A stretch of 64,000 nucleotides of DNA from Hippophae tibetana (GCA_037013495.1 CM072803.1:16141501-16205500), one strand, 5' to 3'; counted from the stretch's first letter, positions 13,131-27,060 are shown. The notes: generated from the sequence alone by a model not told the origin. Program-made: numbers and translations.

Positions 13131-13766
13131 ATTTAAACAGCCTAACAATTAAAAGATACCTATTTGAGTAATTTATATGAAGCGGAGAAAGAAGAGTATT
13201 AACTAGGCATTTTTCAGATATTTAATCATTTTTAAATGAGTCGAAGCTTGTTGTATACTTAAATTAACTTGTTTATACGTTAAACTAGGCATGGTACAAC
13301 CACGTCATTACCTCATTGAATTTAATCTTATTTTTTAATTAAAGTTATATATTCTAATTGATTATTTTTCGAATTAACAACCAATAGTACTACCTTTACG
13401 GAATTACCTAACAAGAATTTAAGTTGCCTATTAATAAGTTGGTATGATATAATAATATTAAATAAGTTGACAGCATGTGGATGGTTTGTCACCCAATTAT
13501 TCAAAAATAAAGAGAAATTATATTCATCACAGTTCATAGACAATTAATATAGTATAATTAATTAAATATTGTCGTTGGCCCACCAGTTTTAAATAAGTAA
13601 TTTCCTACCCTATTATTGTAATCACAAATTTGTCTTCAATAACGTACTATTTTAAAAAACAAATGTAATATATATTTTCCTTTCTATTTATGAAAAAAGT
13701 TAGCTTACAGCAAAGTCACTACATGATAGGAATATACCATAAGCTAAGTAGGATACTTATTTATAG

Positions 13767-14189
13767 TAGGGGTATTTAAAAATTTCGATTATTCAATCAA
13801 TTCGATCCGATCCAATTTGATGGTCAGATCGGATGAAAAAAATTTCATCTGTTAAGTACGAATCGGATGACAGATTTCACTATAATTCATCTAATCTTAT
13901 CTGATTCGACCAAAATTAATTATATATATATTTATTTGATTTTTTAATGTTTCTTTTAAATCAAATAATTTTATGTTATGATTTATTTGAAAATTTAAAA
14001 TTTTTATTTAAAAATACAAAAAATAGAATTAATTAAGTTTATTGGTCGGATTGATCGGATGACATCCAAATATTTTACGGATTAGATTGATCGGATCGAT
14101 TGCGGATTAGGATGTTTCAATCCGAACAGATGGTCGGATCGGATCAAATAAATATAAAATTAACGATTTTGATACGCTAAACAACCCTA
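13767..14189. mobile_element. hAT-like MITE with terminal inverted repeats
   Basis: The left end TAGGGGTATTTAAAAATTTC and the right end, read in reverse complement as TAGGGTTGTTTAGCG ... AAAATCGTT, form imperfect terminal inverted repeats. The flanking 8-mers ATTTATAG (left) and ATTTATGC (right) match at 6 of 8 positions, the length expected for a hAT duplication. GATCGGAT motifs are repeated near both ends (subterminal repeats). There is no ORF, so movement would depend on a transposase made elsewhere. Confidence 0.6.
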
Positions 14190-14199
14190 ATTTATGCTA

Positions 14200-16985
14200 T
14201 AAAAATCTCAATTATTTTGGAATGCCTAATGGGCTGGTCTCTCTCTCTAACCGTAAAAAAAACTATCAGAATACCAAATTGCTTCATGATTAGCTTTACA
14301 TTTTTTTCCTCAAAGATATGGCTTTAAATTTCTCGTTTTTCTTTTTCTTTTTTAAATTTACTTTTTGCTATTGATTTTATGTCTAACTAATTATTATAAA
14401 TACCATCTGAATTTTTTTTAAGTATTTTAATGGTGATATTCTAAAATAAAAAGTTACATAGATTATATTCATTGAATTTATTAAAAAATTCATAAATATA
14501 AATTAATTTATATCTTGTTAAAAAAATAAGGATTTGTAAAGGGATTTAAACTTATTATAATAAAAATAACATTAATAATATTACATATTATCTTATTGAA
14601 AGTAATTGTAAGTTAAATATATTTAAATGATCGTAATTAGATGACATTTAATATTAAATAATCTGATAATATTTTTTTAATAGTAAAAATATATTATCTG
14701 AAAATATGATATTATTTTTATAATTATAAATTTTAAATATATTATTTTTATTTTTATTTTTATTTTTTAAAAAATTATATCATGAAAACTTTTACAATAA
14801 AGAATTTGTATTTACATTCACCACGCATTATCACGTTATGAACGTTGGGGAGTAATCAAATTTATTTATTTTTAATTGATAATCATTTAAGACACGGGCA
14901 TATTGGCATAATATTTTTTACCCAATTATTTTAATTAATGAAAATTTTATCAAACAATAATAATATTAAAATATAATTAATTATAAAAATAAAAAATTTA
15001 AATATTTTTAATATGAAAATATCAGTATTTTTTTAATGAATATACCTTTTATAATTATTAGTTATTATATAATGTTATTATGGGACGGGCCTTAATGAAT
15101 AGGGATTTAATGGGATGGACTTTAAAATTTTACATTATTTTATTGAGTTATCTTATGAGACATGGGACGGGTCTAATTAGGCCCATTTACATGTCTACTT
15201 AATATATGAAAATACAAACATTGTGCCTTCCTGTTTGTTATTAGTTTTGCCCTTGCAGTTTGTTATTAGTTATTATACATGTATCCTACATTTTTTTTTT
15301 TGGTAAATTCATATAAATTTATTAAATATAATTTCCTTCTACATGTAAAAATTATTTTTTGAAAAACTAACTTACTTTTTATTATGAATGCATTATTGTG
15401 CTATAATTATATATAATGTTACAATTTCTAAGCATACAAGAAGTTTGAAAAACATGAAAATCAATGAGAATTCATCTAAATATTGTTTAGTTGTTTAATA
15501 AGTTCGGTTAAAAACTACTAAAATCTTATTTATTATGAATTAATAGTATTTTTCTACCGACATAATATGAATCAACATTGCTCTAACTATACTAATAATT
15601 ATAAATAACTCTCGAATTTCAACACTTTTGGTTAATAATTTACACCGAATGATAATCATATTAGCATGAAATCTATAACTATGATTCCAATTACATTTTC
15701 ATTTTCTTTAAGTAATATGGAAGTTAAATGTAAAGATCTTAGAAGATGGTTTCCTCTATTTGTTAATATTCATCACTTAATTTTGTTGGATTATAAGATT
15801 TTCTTAATCAGTTTAATTTAACAATCGAGAATATTCAAGAAAATTAGTTTTAAAATTAAACAGTGTATATTTATGAATATTTGGTTCATTCTTTTTAAAA
15901 TTCACAACATTTCGTATTTACCATATTACAATCTATGTCAAAGTGGTGTCGAGTGTAAATTCTATCTTACTGTTTTTATCCGCAATAAAAGCATTAGGGA
16001 GGATGCAGACAGATCTAAAATGATATAATGTCTAATATATTGAATTGTTGGATGGTTATGACTCCCTTCCATGCTAACCACAATCTGTGCAAAAAATAAT
16101 GTCACAAATGCACTTCCTGGTATTTAGTGGTTACACTGCATACACACCTAAAAAGAAACTAAATATATCATTAATTGCTATAGATTCACATGTTTCATTA
16201 ACTTTGTGGGCTTCTGGGAGGTGGCCTTAGCCAATGAATCCTGAATAATGGTTCCAACTCCAAGCAAATTTCCAGTTTAATGTTACGAGGGTTTGCAGTA
16301 GATTTTTCATTTGCCACGCTGTATGTAATGAAAAGGGTTTGCAATAACTTTTAAAATTTGTCAGATAGCAGTTCTCTTTCATTCAAGTGAGAAAAGAGAA
16401 AAAAAGACAGTTAAAAAAATATATATATTACGGCGCGCAACTGATCGTTATTATAAAATGTTCTACACTGATACAATATTCTGGCTGGCATGGAAATAAC
16501 TTAGATTTAATTGTTAAGGTTCATGTTAAAATGTCAAAATTATATATATATATATATATGTTTCAACATTTACTACATGTGAATGCTTAAATAACATAAA
16601 ATATTCTATCTCGTTAGTGACATGCAAGTGCGTTTGAATATGTGAGGCTAAAAACATTTATTAAATAAAGAAATAAACTTAAATTATATATTAAAGAATC
16701 AAAATTTTATGTATATAGTAATCATTAATGATCACTAATTCTGAACTAATATATGGTTAAAGGTGACATAAAAGTGACATAAAAATTTAAGATTAATTAT
16801 AAACTCTTATTTTTTTAATTAAAGATAGACTGTTGATGGTACATTTTTAATACCGTCTAGTTCATCAAATACGAATATTATTAAAATGATGAAAAATAAA
16901 TAATTCAAATTATTACTAATTAAAACCTATAATTAGATCTATTATTAATATCTAAAAAATAAAAGCATTAGAGAATGTTGAGAAA
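14200..16985. other. AT-rich intergenic DNA, no gene recognised
   Basis: Low-complexity AT sequence. At 15081-15185 a GGGACGGGYYTAAT-type phrase occurs twice. A TATA run sits at about 16540-16558. A less AT-rich stretch at 15960-16400 has no clear frame. Confidence 0.5.
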
Positions 16986-16992
16986 TCCCACC

Positions 16993-17058
16993 ACCATGTC
17001 GTAGTACATACACTACCATGTCGTAGTACATACACTACCATGTCGTAATACATACACT
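16993..17058. repeat. 22-bp tandem repeat, 3 copies
   Basis: Three head-to-tail 22-bp units begin at 16993, 17015 and 17037. Each starts ACCATGTCGTAGTAC and the third carries one G-to-A change. Confidence 0.9.
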
Positions 17059-17059
17059 A

Positions 17060-18815
17060 GGTGTCCTAAAAATTATACAATCAGTTATAGTATTATCTCC
17101 TTAAAAATATGAGAATAATAAAAATCTAAGTAATCTTTTATAAGCAGTCAACCTAAGTAGAGTATCATCTTTACAACACCGATAATGATCTAATAGGAAA
17201 AAGTCATTACATAAGCAGAGTTTTACGTTTGACTTCAGGTAAAACCTTTGCCACCCAAAGGTGATAACATATAATATTACGTAATTAATTACCTCAAGTT
17301 CGGCCTCAAAAACAAATGCAACCCCAAAAGGAATACATAAATAATCTTTGAAAAATGATCTTGAGTTTCAGAATATCCTTGTATAACCTATTAGACCAAT
17401 GATCAAAAATCAACACCATTAGGATTAACCTTTATCTACCTTAAAGGCGACGACCTTCATCGTGGAATTCCTTACACTCGTAATCTTTGGGAGATTACAA
17501 GATCCTCCACTTTATTTTGCATGGATCCGTACAATGATAGATCTGCTTTACGAATAAAAGTCAAAAATATGAAAAATATGTCTATTCTTGAAGCGAGTAT
17601 CATTCTTAACTTTCCATATCATCTAGATAATTGAAATATACCTGCTTTTCATAGATTATCCTTTAAGTGACATTATATATGTCCATAAATTTAAAATAAA
17701 ATAATTAGTATGAGTTTGTCAGTTAAAGAAGGAATATAATCCTATATTGCATTTGTAAGATGACAACTGGAAAAAGGTGAGAAATAGTCTCCTCATTTGA
17801 CACGCACGGGGGTATTGAAAAAGAAAGGAGTGGTCCTTCCTTTTTGCCTAATAATCAATGGAAAATTTTATTTCTATAACTCATCGTAATATAATGGATT
17901 AAGACGGTGGTATGAAAGGAACCCAAATCACACTCTTATTAAATAAGCTTATAAGCGTATAAATTATAAATAAGAATGGTGAATTTTAACTTTTTATATA
18001 TATGTATCGCCAGGAAATCATAAGTGGTATAAAAAGTGTAAAGTGTTTTCAAAATCCAAATTTTAAAAGAATAATTTTATTTTTATTAACTTATATAAAA
18101 TGATAATTTATTGCAATAGATAATATCAAATGTCTTAATTTATGCATCAAAAACTCTACAACCCTTAACTACTAATCTCACGCCTCCACCTTATGTATAT
18201 GATTTGAAATATTGTTGATACTTAAATGATTGAGATTTAAATTTTATATATATATTAAAAATATTATAATTTTTTACATAAATATTAAAACAAATCACAA
18301 AATTATTTACAAATAAAATTATAAAACTTTTAAAAACATTAAAACAATCAATTATTTATTTTTAAATTAACTATCTTATTTAATACACATAAATATAGAT
18401 AAATTTTATATTTATTTTAACCAATAAATTGAAAAAATATAAAATAGATAGTTAAAATATTTGAAATAATTATTTATGTTAATAAATTTTTTGATTAACA
18501 TAATTAAATAAAGATGTTTAATGATAAATATTTTTAAAATAAATTAGATTAAATTTAATCGATATTATTTGACCTTTTATTTATAATATTTATATTAATA
18601 ACTGATATTCTATCTATATTTTCTAACATTGTCATGGATAATGTACATTGATATTAAGATCTCTAAAATAATTATACTATTGAGACATTATCAACAACAT
18701 CTAAAATATTTTCATCAATATCTATACCTTAAATCTTTCTACAATATGTATGTAGGGAAGTTATAAAATTAATTCTCTTAAAAATAAAAAATAGGAGATA
18801 AACTCGAATAAAATA
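17060..18815. other. Intergenic DNA, no gene recognised
   Basis: The part at 17150-17870 is less AT-rich and looks like decayed repeat DNA. The rest is low-complexity AT sequence. No frame longer than about 60 codons resembles a protein. Confidence 0.5.
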
Positions 18816-18816
18816 A

Positions 18817-19192
18817 AGAGTAAATAGATATTTTTACTACTAAACTTTGAGATTATTTCAAAAATATTATCGAACTTTGATTTGTAACTTTCATAATATC
18901 AAACTTTACAAATTTTATGAAAGAATACAATCAAATTTTTTTTGGTTACTTCGATACTATTAAACTTTACAAAATGTTATAAAAATATCAACAACTTTAA
19001 TCAGTTAACGAGAGTTAAAGACATGTTACACACACATAAATAATATTCCTATAATATTTTCAAATTTAATGGTATGAAAATAATAAAATAATTGATGATA
19101 TTTTTATAAAAGTTTTAAAATTTAATGGTATAAAAATTCAATGATATTTTTGTAATAACCTCAAAATTTTATGGTAAAAATCTATTTACTCT
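18817..19192. mobile_element. MITE-like element, family M, copy 2 (best preserved)
   Basis: The left end AGAGTAAATAGATATTTTTA and the reverse complement of the right end, AGAGTAAATAGATTTTTACC, are long terminal inverted repeats that continue inward for about 55 bp (ACTTTGAGATTATT left, ATTTTGAGGTTATT right). Length is about 376 bp with no ORF. Related copies lie at about 4225-4520 and 57150-57590. Confidence 0.6.
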
Positions 19193-19564
19193 AAATTAAA
19201 AGGCTTTAAGAAATGAATGCATCTTATCCATAATGTATGATAGAACCAACATTCTTTTTAATTGTAATTCATAATTAGAATTAATTAGAATGTGAATGAT
19301 AAGAGTCGGATCAGAGAGAAACGAGAGTATTCCCTTTCATTCTATTTACTAAAGAACTATAATAAAAATATTAATTTACTCAAATATATTTTTAAAAGTA
19401 ATAATGAAGAATATAAATAAAATAAAATATCAAAATAAAGGATATTTTTATAAATACATATTAATAATTCATGAAGGAAATCAATTCTAAGAGGATATAT
19501 GAAATTAACCAATGAAAATAACTTATGTTAGAAATATGCTAAGAATGGAAATGAAAAATGTTTA

Positions 19565-20060
19565 AGATGCACACATGACATTACCTTATATATATATATA
19601 CCAATGTCATCACATTGAGGGTCTATGTAGGATTGTGTCAGATGGGGCTAAAATGGTAAGTTACAAAGCTCTTTGCACATGTTTTCATGTATAAGTCGAT
19701 CTAGCTAGTCACCTTTCACTCCATGTCATACCTAGTATCAAGTCATACTTTATGTCAAGTTGTATCTAAAGTTAGATGATACCTAACGTCTAAATCTCAA
19801 ACCCCTCTACTCTTTTAGTTCAGGAACAAGATTGAGGTGAAAGAGTAATAATTACTCATAGTAAATGTCAGTATCTTTTATAACTTTATTATTAATTATT
19901 CTATAATTGTTCAACTTCTTTTATAGTTTCACATGGAGTGGTGCACTAGCACTCACTTTCTAAGTCATAAAAAATTTAGCGCTTGTACTTTAGCTTGAGC
20001 ATTCTACCAATTTCTTTACAAAGGTTGAGAATTCCATACACCGAAACAACTACACTTAGG
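19565..20060. repeat. Older dispersed repeat, copy R1
   Basis: It aligns by eye with 28085-28510 over about 400 bp. Shared words include GGGCTAAAATGGTAAGTTAC, CATACTTTATGTCA, ATTACTCATAGTAAAT and a TTTCACATGGAG phrase. It ends in one unit of the TTTAGCTTGAGCATTCTACC tandem repeat that is amplified at 27795-29170. It lies outside the gag-only element. Confidence 0.6.
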
Positions 20061-20712
20061 TCAATTGGACTTTCGACACAAATAGACATCCAGGACCTAG
20101 ATGAGGGTTGGAAACACCAACACATGAAATATTTTTGTGTGCTATATTCCAACTTGGCCAACCAAAGCTCACAATGTGAATTAAGTAAATAACATAGCAG
20201 AATTACAATAAAAACAATATGTCTAATTTAACACACCACAAAACAACCAGAAAATAAGAAATAAAAATTTATCACAGGCACTTATTCAAGCTAACAACAT
20301 GTATATACATGGAAAACATCATACATTATGTGAATCAAGTAAACATATTGGAAAAACTATAAAGAATTTTCAATCAATTTGAGACCTTATATGGGGGAAC
20401 ATATTAGGTAAATGATGTTTGTACTCTCATAACATGTGATTATACATAACACATTGTGTACCGAGGTAAACCTATATAGAACACATGCATATGTCGTGAC
20501 ATCCTTGGGTTGCTTATGGTAACAACTTAATAGCAAACAATATACTTTATAGAGTAAATAGTTACAAATCGATATACAATAAAAGTAAATACCTCTATTA
20601 GTCGGGACACCTGTCCTAATTGTCTATGATGCCCTCTCTTGTTACCAATATCGTACTTGATCCAAGTAGATCTAAGATCATCGTTAAAGCTTTATCACCA
20701 TATGATGTGATC

Positions 20713-22053
20713 TGTAAGGTTTATGTGAATGTTGATGATATTTATGAACAAAATATACAGATGTAATATTAATTTCTATGTGTTTCTTTCAAGAATATTT
20801 CAAGACAAATAAACTATTGAGTTCTAACGAACACATATCAGGTATATCTATGTTCTTATACACGCTATATTTTATATTAGACACATAAGAATATTTTGAA
20901 TTTAGGTTACTCAATTGATTGAAACATGTCTAGATCGATCGAGGTACGTAGATCAATCAAGAATTGAACTGATTGATTTAAAAAGTCTTGAATTAATTTT
21001 TTAATTGAATAGACCTATCGAGTAATTAGTGATTGATCAATTAATTACCAAAATCAATCTACTCTCGTCAAAATTATTTATTTATTACACTAGATCAATT
21101 GAGGATTGATTGGATCGATCGAACATGTTTTGATAATAGTATTGGATCGATCCATAAGGGTTTTGATTGATTGAAATATGTGTCAATCATTTGAGTATAT
21201 GTTAAATTGATCGAGCGGCCATAACTTTAATTTTAAAACCTATTTTTAACTCAAATTGAATTGGTTTATTACTATATTATCCTCATTTTTAAAACTCTTT
21301 TAATAGATTTTATGGACATAATAGTAATATTTATTTGACCCAATGCTTCAAAATATTCTATCTAAACAAACCAAAACACACAAATTTACCAACCAACAAG
21401 AGCATTATTCTCTTCATTTTAATCTCTCTATTGTTTTACAAAAACTATTCAAGTAGGTTTTTCTATTTAGTTAATTTATCGAATATTTTGTGATTGTGTT
21501 TGATTGATTAAGAAGCCTATAATATTTGTGATATTGTGCTTAAATTGATTATTTTAGAATTACTACTTGATTTTGATTTATCTTATATATTATTAAATTT
21601 TCTATTTAGGGTTATTCATTATCGAATCTACTTTGGGATACACATTTCCTTGTGTTATTCTACTAATTTTTTTGGTACTAGTTGAATGGGATTACTTATG
21701 TGACTCAAGCTGTCGAAATATTGGTCCATATCTGAACACCTTGCTTGTAGAGCCTATTAAAAAAAGCAGAGGCTTGTTAATAGATTACTTGAGGGATTTA
21801 CCTTGGTGGGTAGTTTGAGTCCTAGACTTATAATTGAACATTATTTGCATAGTGGATAGTTAGGTGGTCCAATGCAACCGTATTTTTTCTCTTAGGTCAT
21901 TGATGTGACCTATATTATTTCCACCTAAAAATCTTATGTGTTGATTTATATTTTTGCATTACTTTATTTACATCTGATTGCATGCGTAAATATCTGACTA
22001 TTGATTCACCACATTCTAGCTTATTAGATCCATAACTAAAGAGAAATTTTTCA
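20713..22053 (+). repeat. 5' LTR of the gag-only element
   Basis: About 1341 bp. It contains many overlapping GATCGAT, ATTGATCGA and related palindromic words between 20930 and 21225. Its partner at 25383 shares these in the same order. Confidence 0.72.
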
Positions 22054-22055
22054 CT

Positions 22056-22066
22056 TGGTATCAGAG
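22056..22066 (+). other. Primer binding site, initiator-Met tRNA type
   Basis: TGGTATCAGAG, two bases after the LTR end, is the usual Copia primer site complementary to the 3' end of initiator methionine tRNA. Confidence 0.75.
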
Positions 22067-22105
22067 TATGTCACTAGATACACATAGGATGCCTAGAACC
22101 TTGTT

Positions 22106-23895
22106 ATGGATCATTTGAGAATGAGTTTATCTACAACTCGTGCACCTTACTTTGGTAGGTCTAATTACCCATATTGGAAGGCTTGCATGAGAGCCTTTCT
22201 ACGATCTATAGATGAGTGTATCTGAAACTCTATACTTTATGGTCGGAAACCACCTACGGTTACCAAAGATGATATAGTCACTCTTAAACCTTTGAACCAA
22301 TGAACAAATGAAGATAAAACTGCTAGCAACTAGAATCAAAAAGGTATTAATTCTATTTTTAATGTTGTATCTGCTAATAAGTTTCATCATATTTCTAATG
22401 TTGAAACTACTACACATGCTTGGGATACTTTAAAGGTTGATCCATAAGGGTATCACACAAGTTAAACGAACTAAACTTTGTATGCTTGGTAGTCAATTTG
22501 AAAATCTTATAATGAAAGAAGATGTAACTTTCTCTGAGTTTTATATTAGATTATGTGATATTATTAACACCTCTTTTAATCTTGGAAGAAAATTAATGAT
22601 TTCAAGATGGTTCAAAAGAATCTTTACTCATTACCAGATCGCTTCCATGTAAAGGCACTACCATTGATGAAAGCAAGGATGTGGACACCATCAAAATATT
22701 AGAACTAATTGGCTCACTTCAAACCTTTGAGTTGAGCTTTCAAAAATCTCCAAAGAACAAAGGTATCACTTTTAAAATTGCTATGATTGAAGATAGTGAA
22801 AATGATGATGAAGAACTAGTACTCTTAACTAGAAGATTGAATAAAATCCCCAATAAAAGGAATCCTTGAAACAAAGGACAATTAAGTTGTCAAAAGGATT
22901 AGAATCTGAGAGAACTCAAATTTGTGAGTTCTAATGGTAAGAAATCTAAACCCACTGGATCTCAATGTTTTGAATGCAATAGCTGACTGTGCAACAAGAA
23001 GAATAAAACTGGAAGAGATTTCAACACCATACTTACTGACTTTGAAAGTGATAACGATAATCCAATTGAATTTGAAAATTATGATAACAATTATTCAACA
23101 TATATTGCAACTGGTGGTGGACACTCCAGTAAGTTTGAAATTGATTAAAATGATGTTGAATTTATACTCAATAAGTTTAATATCACTTGTATTGAAGAAG
23201 TATTAATAGATTTTGTAAGATGCAAAAGAGAAAAATATAGGTTGTTTATATGAGTAACTAAACTAAATGATAAATTAAATTCCACTGTACTGAAAAAAAG
23301 AAAAAACTTGACTTGTTTAAGCATATTTATGATTTCAATTTGAGTTTTGCAGGCTTAGAATAAGAAAAACAAAATCTGGTGTAGGAACTTAAACAATCTA
23401 AGGAAGTTGTGAAAGGCTAACAGTTGGAGAGGACTAGACTATATAGATGAGGATTAGAAGCCATCATTTTCAAAAGGAATTGAGTTTGTAAAACCTTTCA
23501 AGCATTCTCCTTCACAATATACATATAAAGCTTCAATATCAAAAACTACATTTGTAAGGCTTTCTAACCCTACTCCTACTGTTACTCATTATATACAAAG
23601 AAAAGTTGCATATGTGATTGAAAAACCTATTAAGTTTGTGCATTTCTCTTGTCATTATAGTAGGAAAGATCATCTTAGACAAAAATGTAGATTTTTGATG
23701 AATGCTCCTAAATCTAATAATACTTTTCATGTTTCACATAATAGGGCTCATAACCATCATCCTTATATTCATGTTGCATCTTCACTTAGGATGAATGGAA
23801 AATCTAAAGGTAAGTCCAAGAATATAAAAATGAAAAATAAGGTAGTTGATTTCCAATTCAAAGATATAAAGAAACCAAAATTCAAGAAAATTTGA
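22106..23895 (+). pseudogene. Decayed Copia-type gag of the gag-only element
   Basis: From the ATG at 22106 a broken reading gives APYFGRSNYPYWKACMRAF, the N-terminal W-K-x-x-M pattern of Copia gag (DUF4219/UBN2). It is followed by FSEFYIRLCDI (22437-22652), KILELIGSLQTFELSF (22681-22869) and an acidic stretch. Two zinc-knuckle remnants follow: a CFEC near 22965 and CHYS-x3-H-x4-C near 23650, the latter having lost one Cys. Several stops and frameshifts separate the pieces. Gag would form the virus-like particle; this copy cannot make a complete protein. Confidence 0.7.
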
Positions 23896-25382
23896 ATTAT
23901 GAAAGATTGTCTCTTTTTGGACACTTGATCGTCATATATTGTTCAACTAGATATTTTTATTTGAGTGCTTAATTGACCCTAGATGAGTATCTTTTAGTCA
24001 GTTAGTTTGTTTTTATTATTATTTTTATTGTTATTTCTTTGATTTCAAAAGAAATAAAAATAAAAAAGAAGAAAAGAAGAAAAGAAGAAAATAAGGAATG
24101 TAGACATACTTTAACATTGACATAATCATTACCTACTCCATTCATATTTATTTTGGTTGGCTATACATTCTACAAATAGATATTTTGACTTGTGCATTTA
24201 TATATTTTTCACATTTGGTGATCGATGTTGACATGAACTACTCACACTCATTGGACACATATGCATGTCATACTTGAAGTTTATGATTGATTTTTTACGA
24301 TCTATCTTTCACTTTCTAAAATGCTACTATAGTGAGATGTCTTGTTTTGAAAGGGTTACTAACTATGATGTGTGAGGCTATTGTAGTGAGTGAATAGGGC
24401 TACCTCATAACTAGTGCAAAATTCATCATACGATATTTTTGGCTCATGTATATTTTCTTAAGAAAATAATAATATTATTAAAGGAAAAAAATACAAAATA
24501 TTTTACATGCACAAAAAAAGAGCCACAAATGGTTATACAAAAAAAAACCAATGACTCACAAAAAAAATTTAATACAAGAGAGGAATACAAATATACAAAT
24601 ATATATAGATTAAAGTCATCTCTTGGCAAGTAAATTTTATTTTGTACAATTATGAATTCAACTGTAATTGTTTTATGATAGATGATACTTTTTTCCTTTA
24701 AATCCTTCATAACTAATCATAAATGGACTAATTGACATACTATTGTAGTTTTGATATTTATCTTACTTTTGGTGACTATTGATACATTACTATATGTGTT
24801 AGTATGTTTGTGTGACTGTCTACATATATTTATGCTATCAATGGATAGTCACACTTTGAACAAAATTAATTTCTTCATTTATGTGTGATATTGTAGTCAT
24901 GTTAAGCAAAGTCTACTATCCTCAAATAATATATATATGTTTTTATAAATTTTTGTTTTATTCTAATTTATTTAGAGGAGTCATAAAACTTAGGGAGAGT
25001 TTATTCATTTTTAAGAAACATATTGTTTTAGAATGTGTACTCTTTTTTCGATCATTAAAAATACTACTTGCTTGCTCAACCTGTTGTCATTACTCTATGG
25101 AGATATTACATATAAGGGGAGTTGTGTTTTAGTGCCTATCTAATGAGTACTCACATATTACTTTTCTACTATTATATACACTGAAGTAATGAATAATGAG
25201 CCTTTTGGGACAAGTTGTTTGGTTGTTTATGTTTTTTAGTGTATATATGAGCTTTCGAGATTCAAGCGAAGCCAGTTTCACTGAATCATAGGATAGTCCA
25301 TTATGTACAAAATTTATTTTTCCTATGAGCATTATGTAGTGAGAGAGAAGTTTTGTCACACAAATATGCTAAATGGAGAGAT
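23896..25382 (+). other. Non-coding internal region of the gag-only element
   Basis: No pol reading in any frame. An A/G-rich stretch lies at 24050-24095. The last part (25230-25382) is also found, diverged, at 60640-60808. Confidence 0.6.
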
Positions 25383-26752
25383 TGTAAGTTTTATATGAGT
25401 GTTGGTGATATTTATGAACAAAACATACAAATATAGTTTAAATTTTAGGTGTGTCTTTCAAGAATATTTCAAGCCAAAGAAACTATCGAGCTCCAAAAAA
25501 CACATATTAAGTATATTTATATTCTTATGCATGTTAGATATGAAATTAGAAATGTAGGAATATTTTGAATTTAAGCTACTTGATTGATTGAGATGTATAA
25601 ATCAATTGAGAATCAATCTACTCAGTTTAAAAATCCTTGAATTTACTTTTTAATTGACTAGGTTGATCGAGTAATTAGTAGTCGATCGATTATGCACTAG
25701 ATCGATTGAATAATTACCTAAATTGCTCTACCTTGATCAGAATTAATTATTTATTATACTAGATCAATCAAGGATTGAATGGATTGATTGAACATGTTTT
25801 GATCATAGTGTTGGATCAATCGATAAAGGTTTCAATCAATCCAACTATATGTTCGATCAATCAAGCATATGTTAGATCGATTGAGTGGCCTAGGCTTTAA
25901 TTTTAGAACCTATTTCTAATTCAAATTGAATTGGTTTATTACTATATTTTTCTCATTCTTTAAAACTCTTTTAACTAATATTTTGGATATAATAGTAATA
26001 TTGTTTTAGCCTAGTGCTTCAAAGTATTCTATTTAAACAAACCAAAGCACACAAGTTTATTAATCATACAATGGCATTATTCTCTTCATCTTAATCTCTC
26101 TTTCTTGTTTTGCAAAAACTATTCAAGTAGGTTTTTTCATTTAGTTAATTTATCAAACATTTTGTGGTTGTGTTTGATTGACTAACAAGCCTATTATGCT
26201 TAAATTGATTGTTCTAGGGTTCATAATTGATTTTGATTTATGTGATATATTATTAAATCATCTAGTTAGAGTTATTCATTATTGAATCTACTATAGGAAA
26301 TACATTTGTACTTGTGTTATTATGCAAACATTTCAAGTACCAATTGAACAAGTACGATTGCTTGTGTGGCTAAAGTTGTTAGGACGTTGGTCCAAATCCA
26401 AATACCTTACTTGTAGAGATTGTGAAACAAAGTGAAGGCTTTTAAGTAGCTTATTTGGGGATATTACCTTGGTGGGTAGTTTGAGTCCTAGCTTTGTAAT
26501 TAAACACTATTTTCATAATTGATAGTTAGGTGGTCCAGTAAATCGATGGTTTTCTTTTTAGGTCATTAGTGTGGCCTAGGTTGTTTTCACCTAAAAATCT
26601 CATGTGTTGATTTATATTTTCGCATTACATTATTAAATGTTATTTCATTCTTGGTCGCCTGCAAAAAAATTAATTTTTCATAATTTTGTTGATTATCTAT
26701 TCGCCCCTCTAGCTAATTAGATCGGTAACTAAATAGAATCATTTTATGATTC
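25383..26752 (+). repeat. 3' LTR of the gag-only element
   Basis: About 1370 bp, collinear with 20713-22053, with small indels near the 3' end. It is preceded by the purine-rich stretch typical of a polypurine tract. Confidence 0.72.
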
Positions 26753-26769
26753 ACTAATTATGGCATAAA

Positions 26770-27060
26770 CTCTTAACATGTACACATGTTACGACTTCGT
26801 AACACCTAGCCGACACATAGCACACAAAACCTCACGTGTGCACTATGTTGCAACCTTGTAACATTTAGTCGACACATATCACATTACCACATAGGCTTTT
26901 CACCTATAGGAATTGTTACATCCTTGCAACTACTAGCCAACATATGACACATCACTACATAGGCTCTTTACCTATGGGAACTATTGCACTCTTGCAAATA
27001 CCATCTGACACCCGACAACTCAACACTCAGAGTAACTCCTCAAAATGTTGTGGCTTTTTA
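26770..27060. repeat. Diverged tandem repeat, about 80-bp unit
   Basis: Words such as CCTTGTAACATTTAGTCGAC, CCTTGCAACTACTAGCCAAC and CTCTTGCAAATACCATCTGAC recur at about 80-bp spacing. They are interleaved with CACATAGGCTYTTYACCTATRGG. Three to four diverged units are visible. Confidence 0.55.

Larger units (their letters stand above)
20713..26752 (+). mobile_element. LTR retrotransposon with gag only (TR-GAG-like, Copia affinity)
   Basis: Two direct repeats of about 1.35 kb (20713-22053 and 25383-26752), both starting TGTAAG and ending TCA, enclose about 3.3 kb. The internal part has a primer site (22056-22066) next to the left repeat, a decayed Copia-type gag, about 1.5 kb of non-coding DNA, and a purine stretch AAATGGAGAGAT just before the right repeat. 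No protease, integrase or reverse transcriptase reading was found. No matching target duplication is visible, which suggests age. Movement would have needed proteins from another element. Confidence 0.72.

Noticed and set aside
16993-17058. 22-bp repeats as CRISPR or an iteron
   Set aside because: Only three head-to-tail copies without spacers, and no associated genes; ordinary tandem duplication.
17140-17560. Coding remnant in the GC-richer block
   Set aside because: All six frames are broken by stops within short distances and no motif could be recognised.
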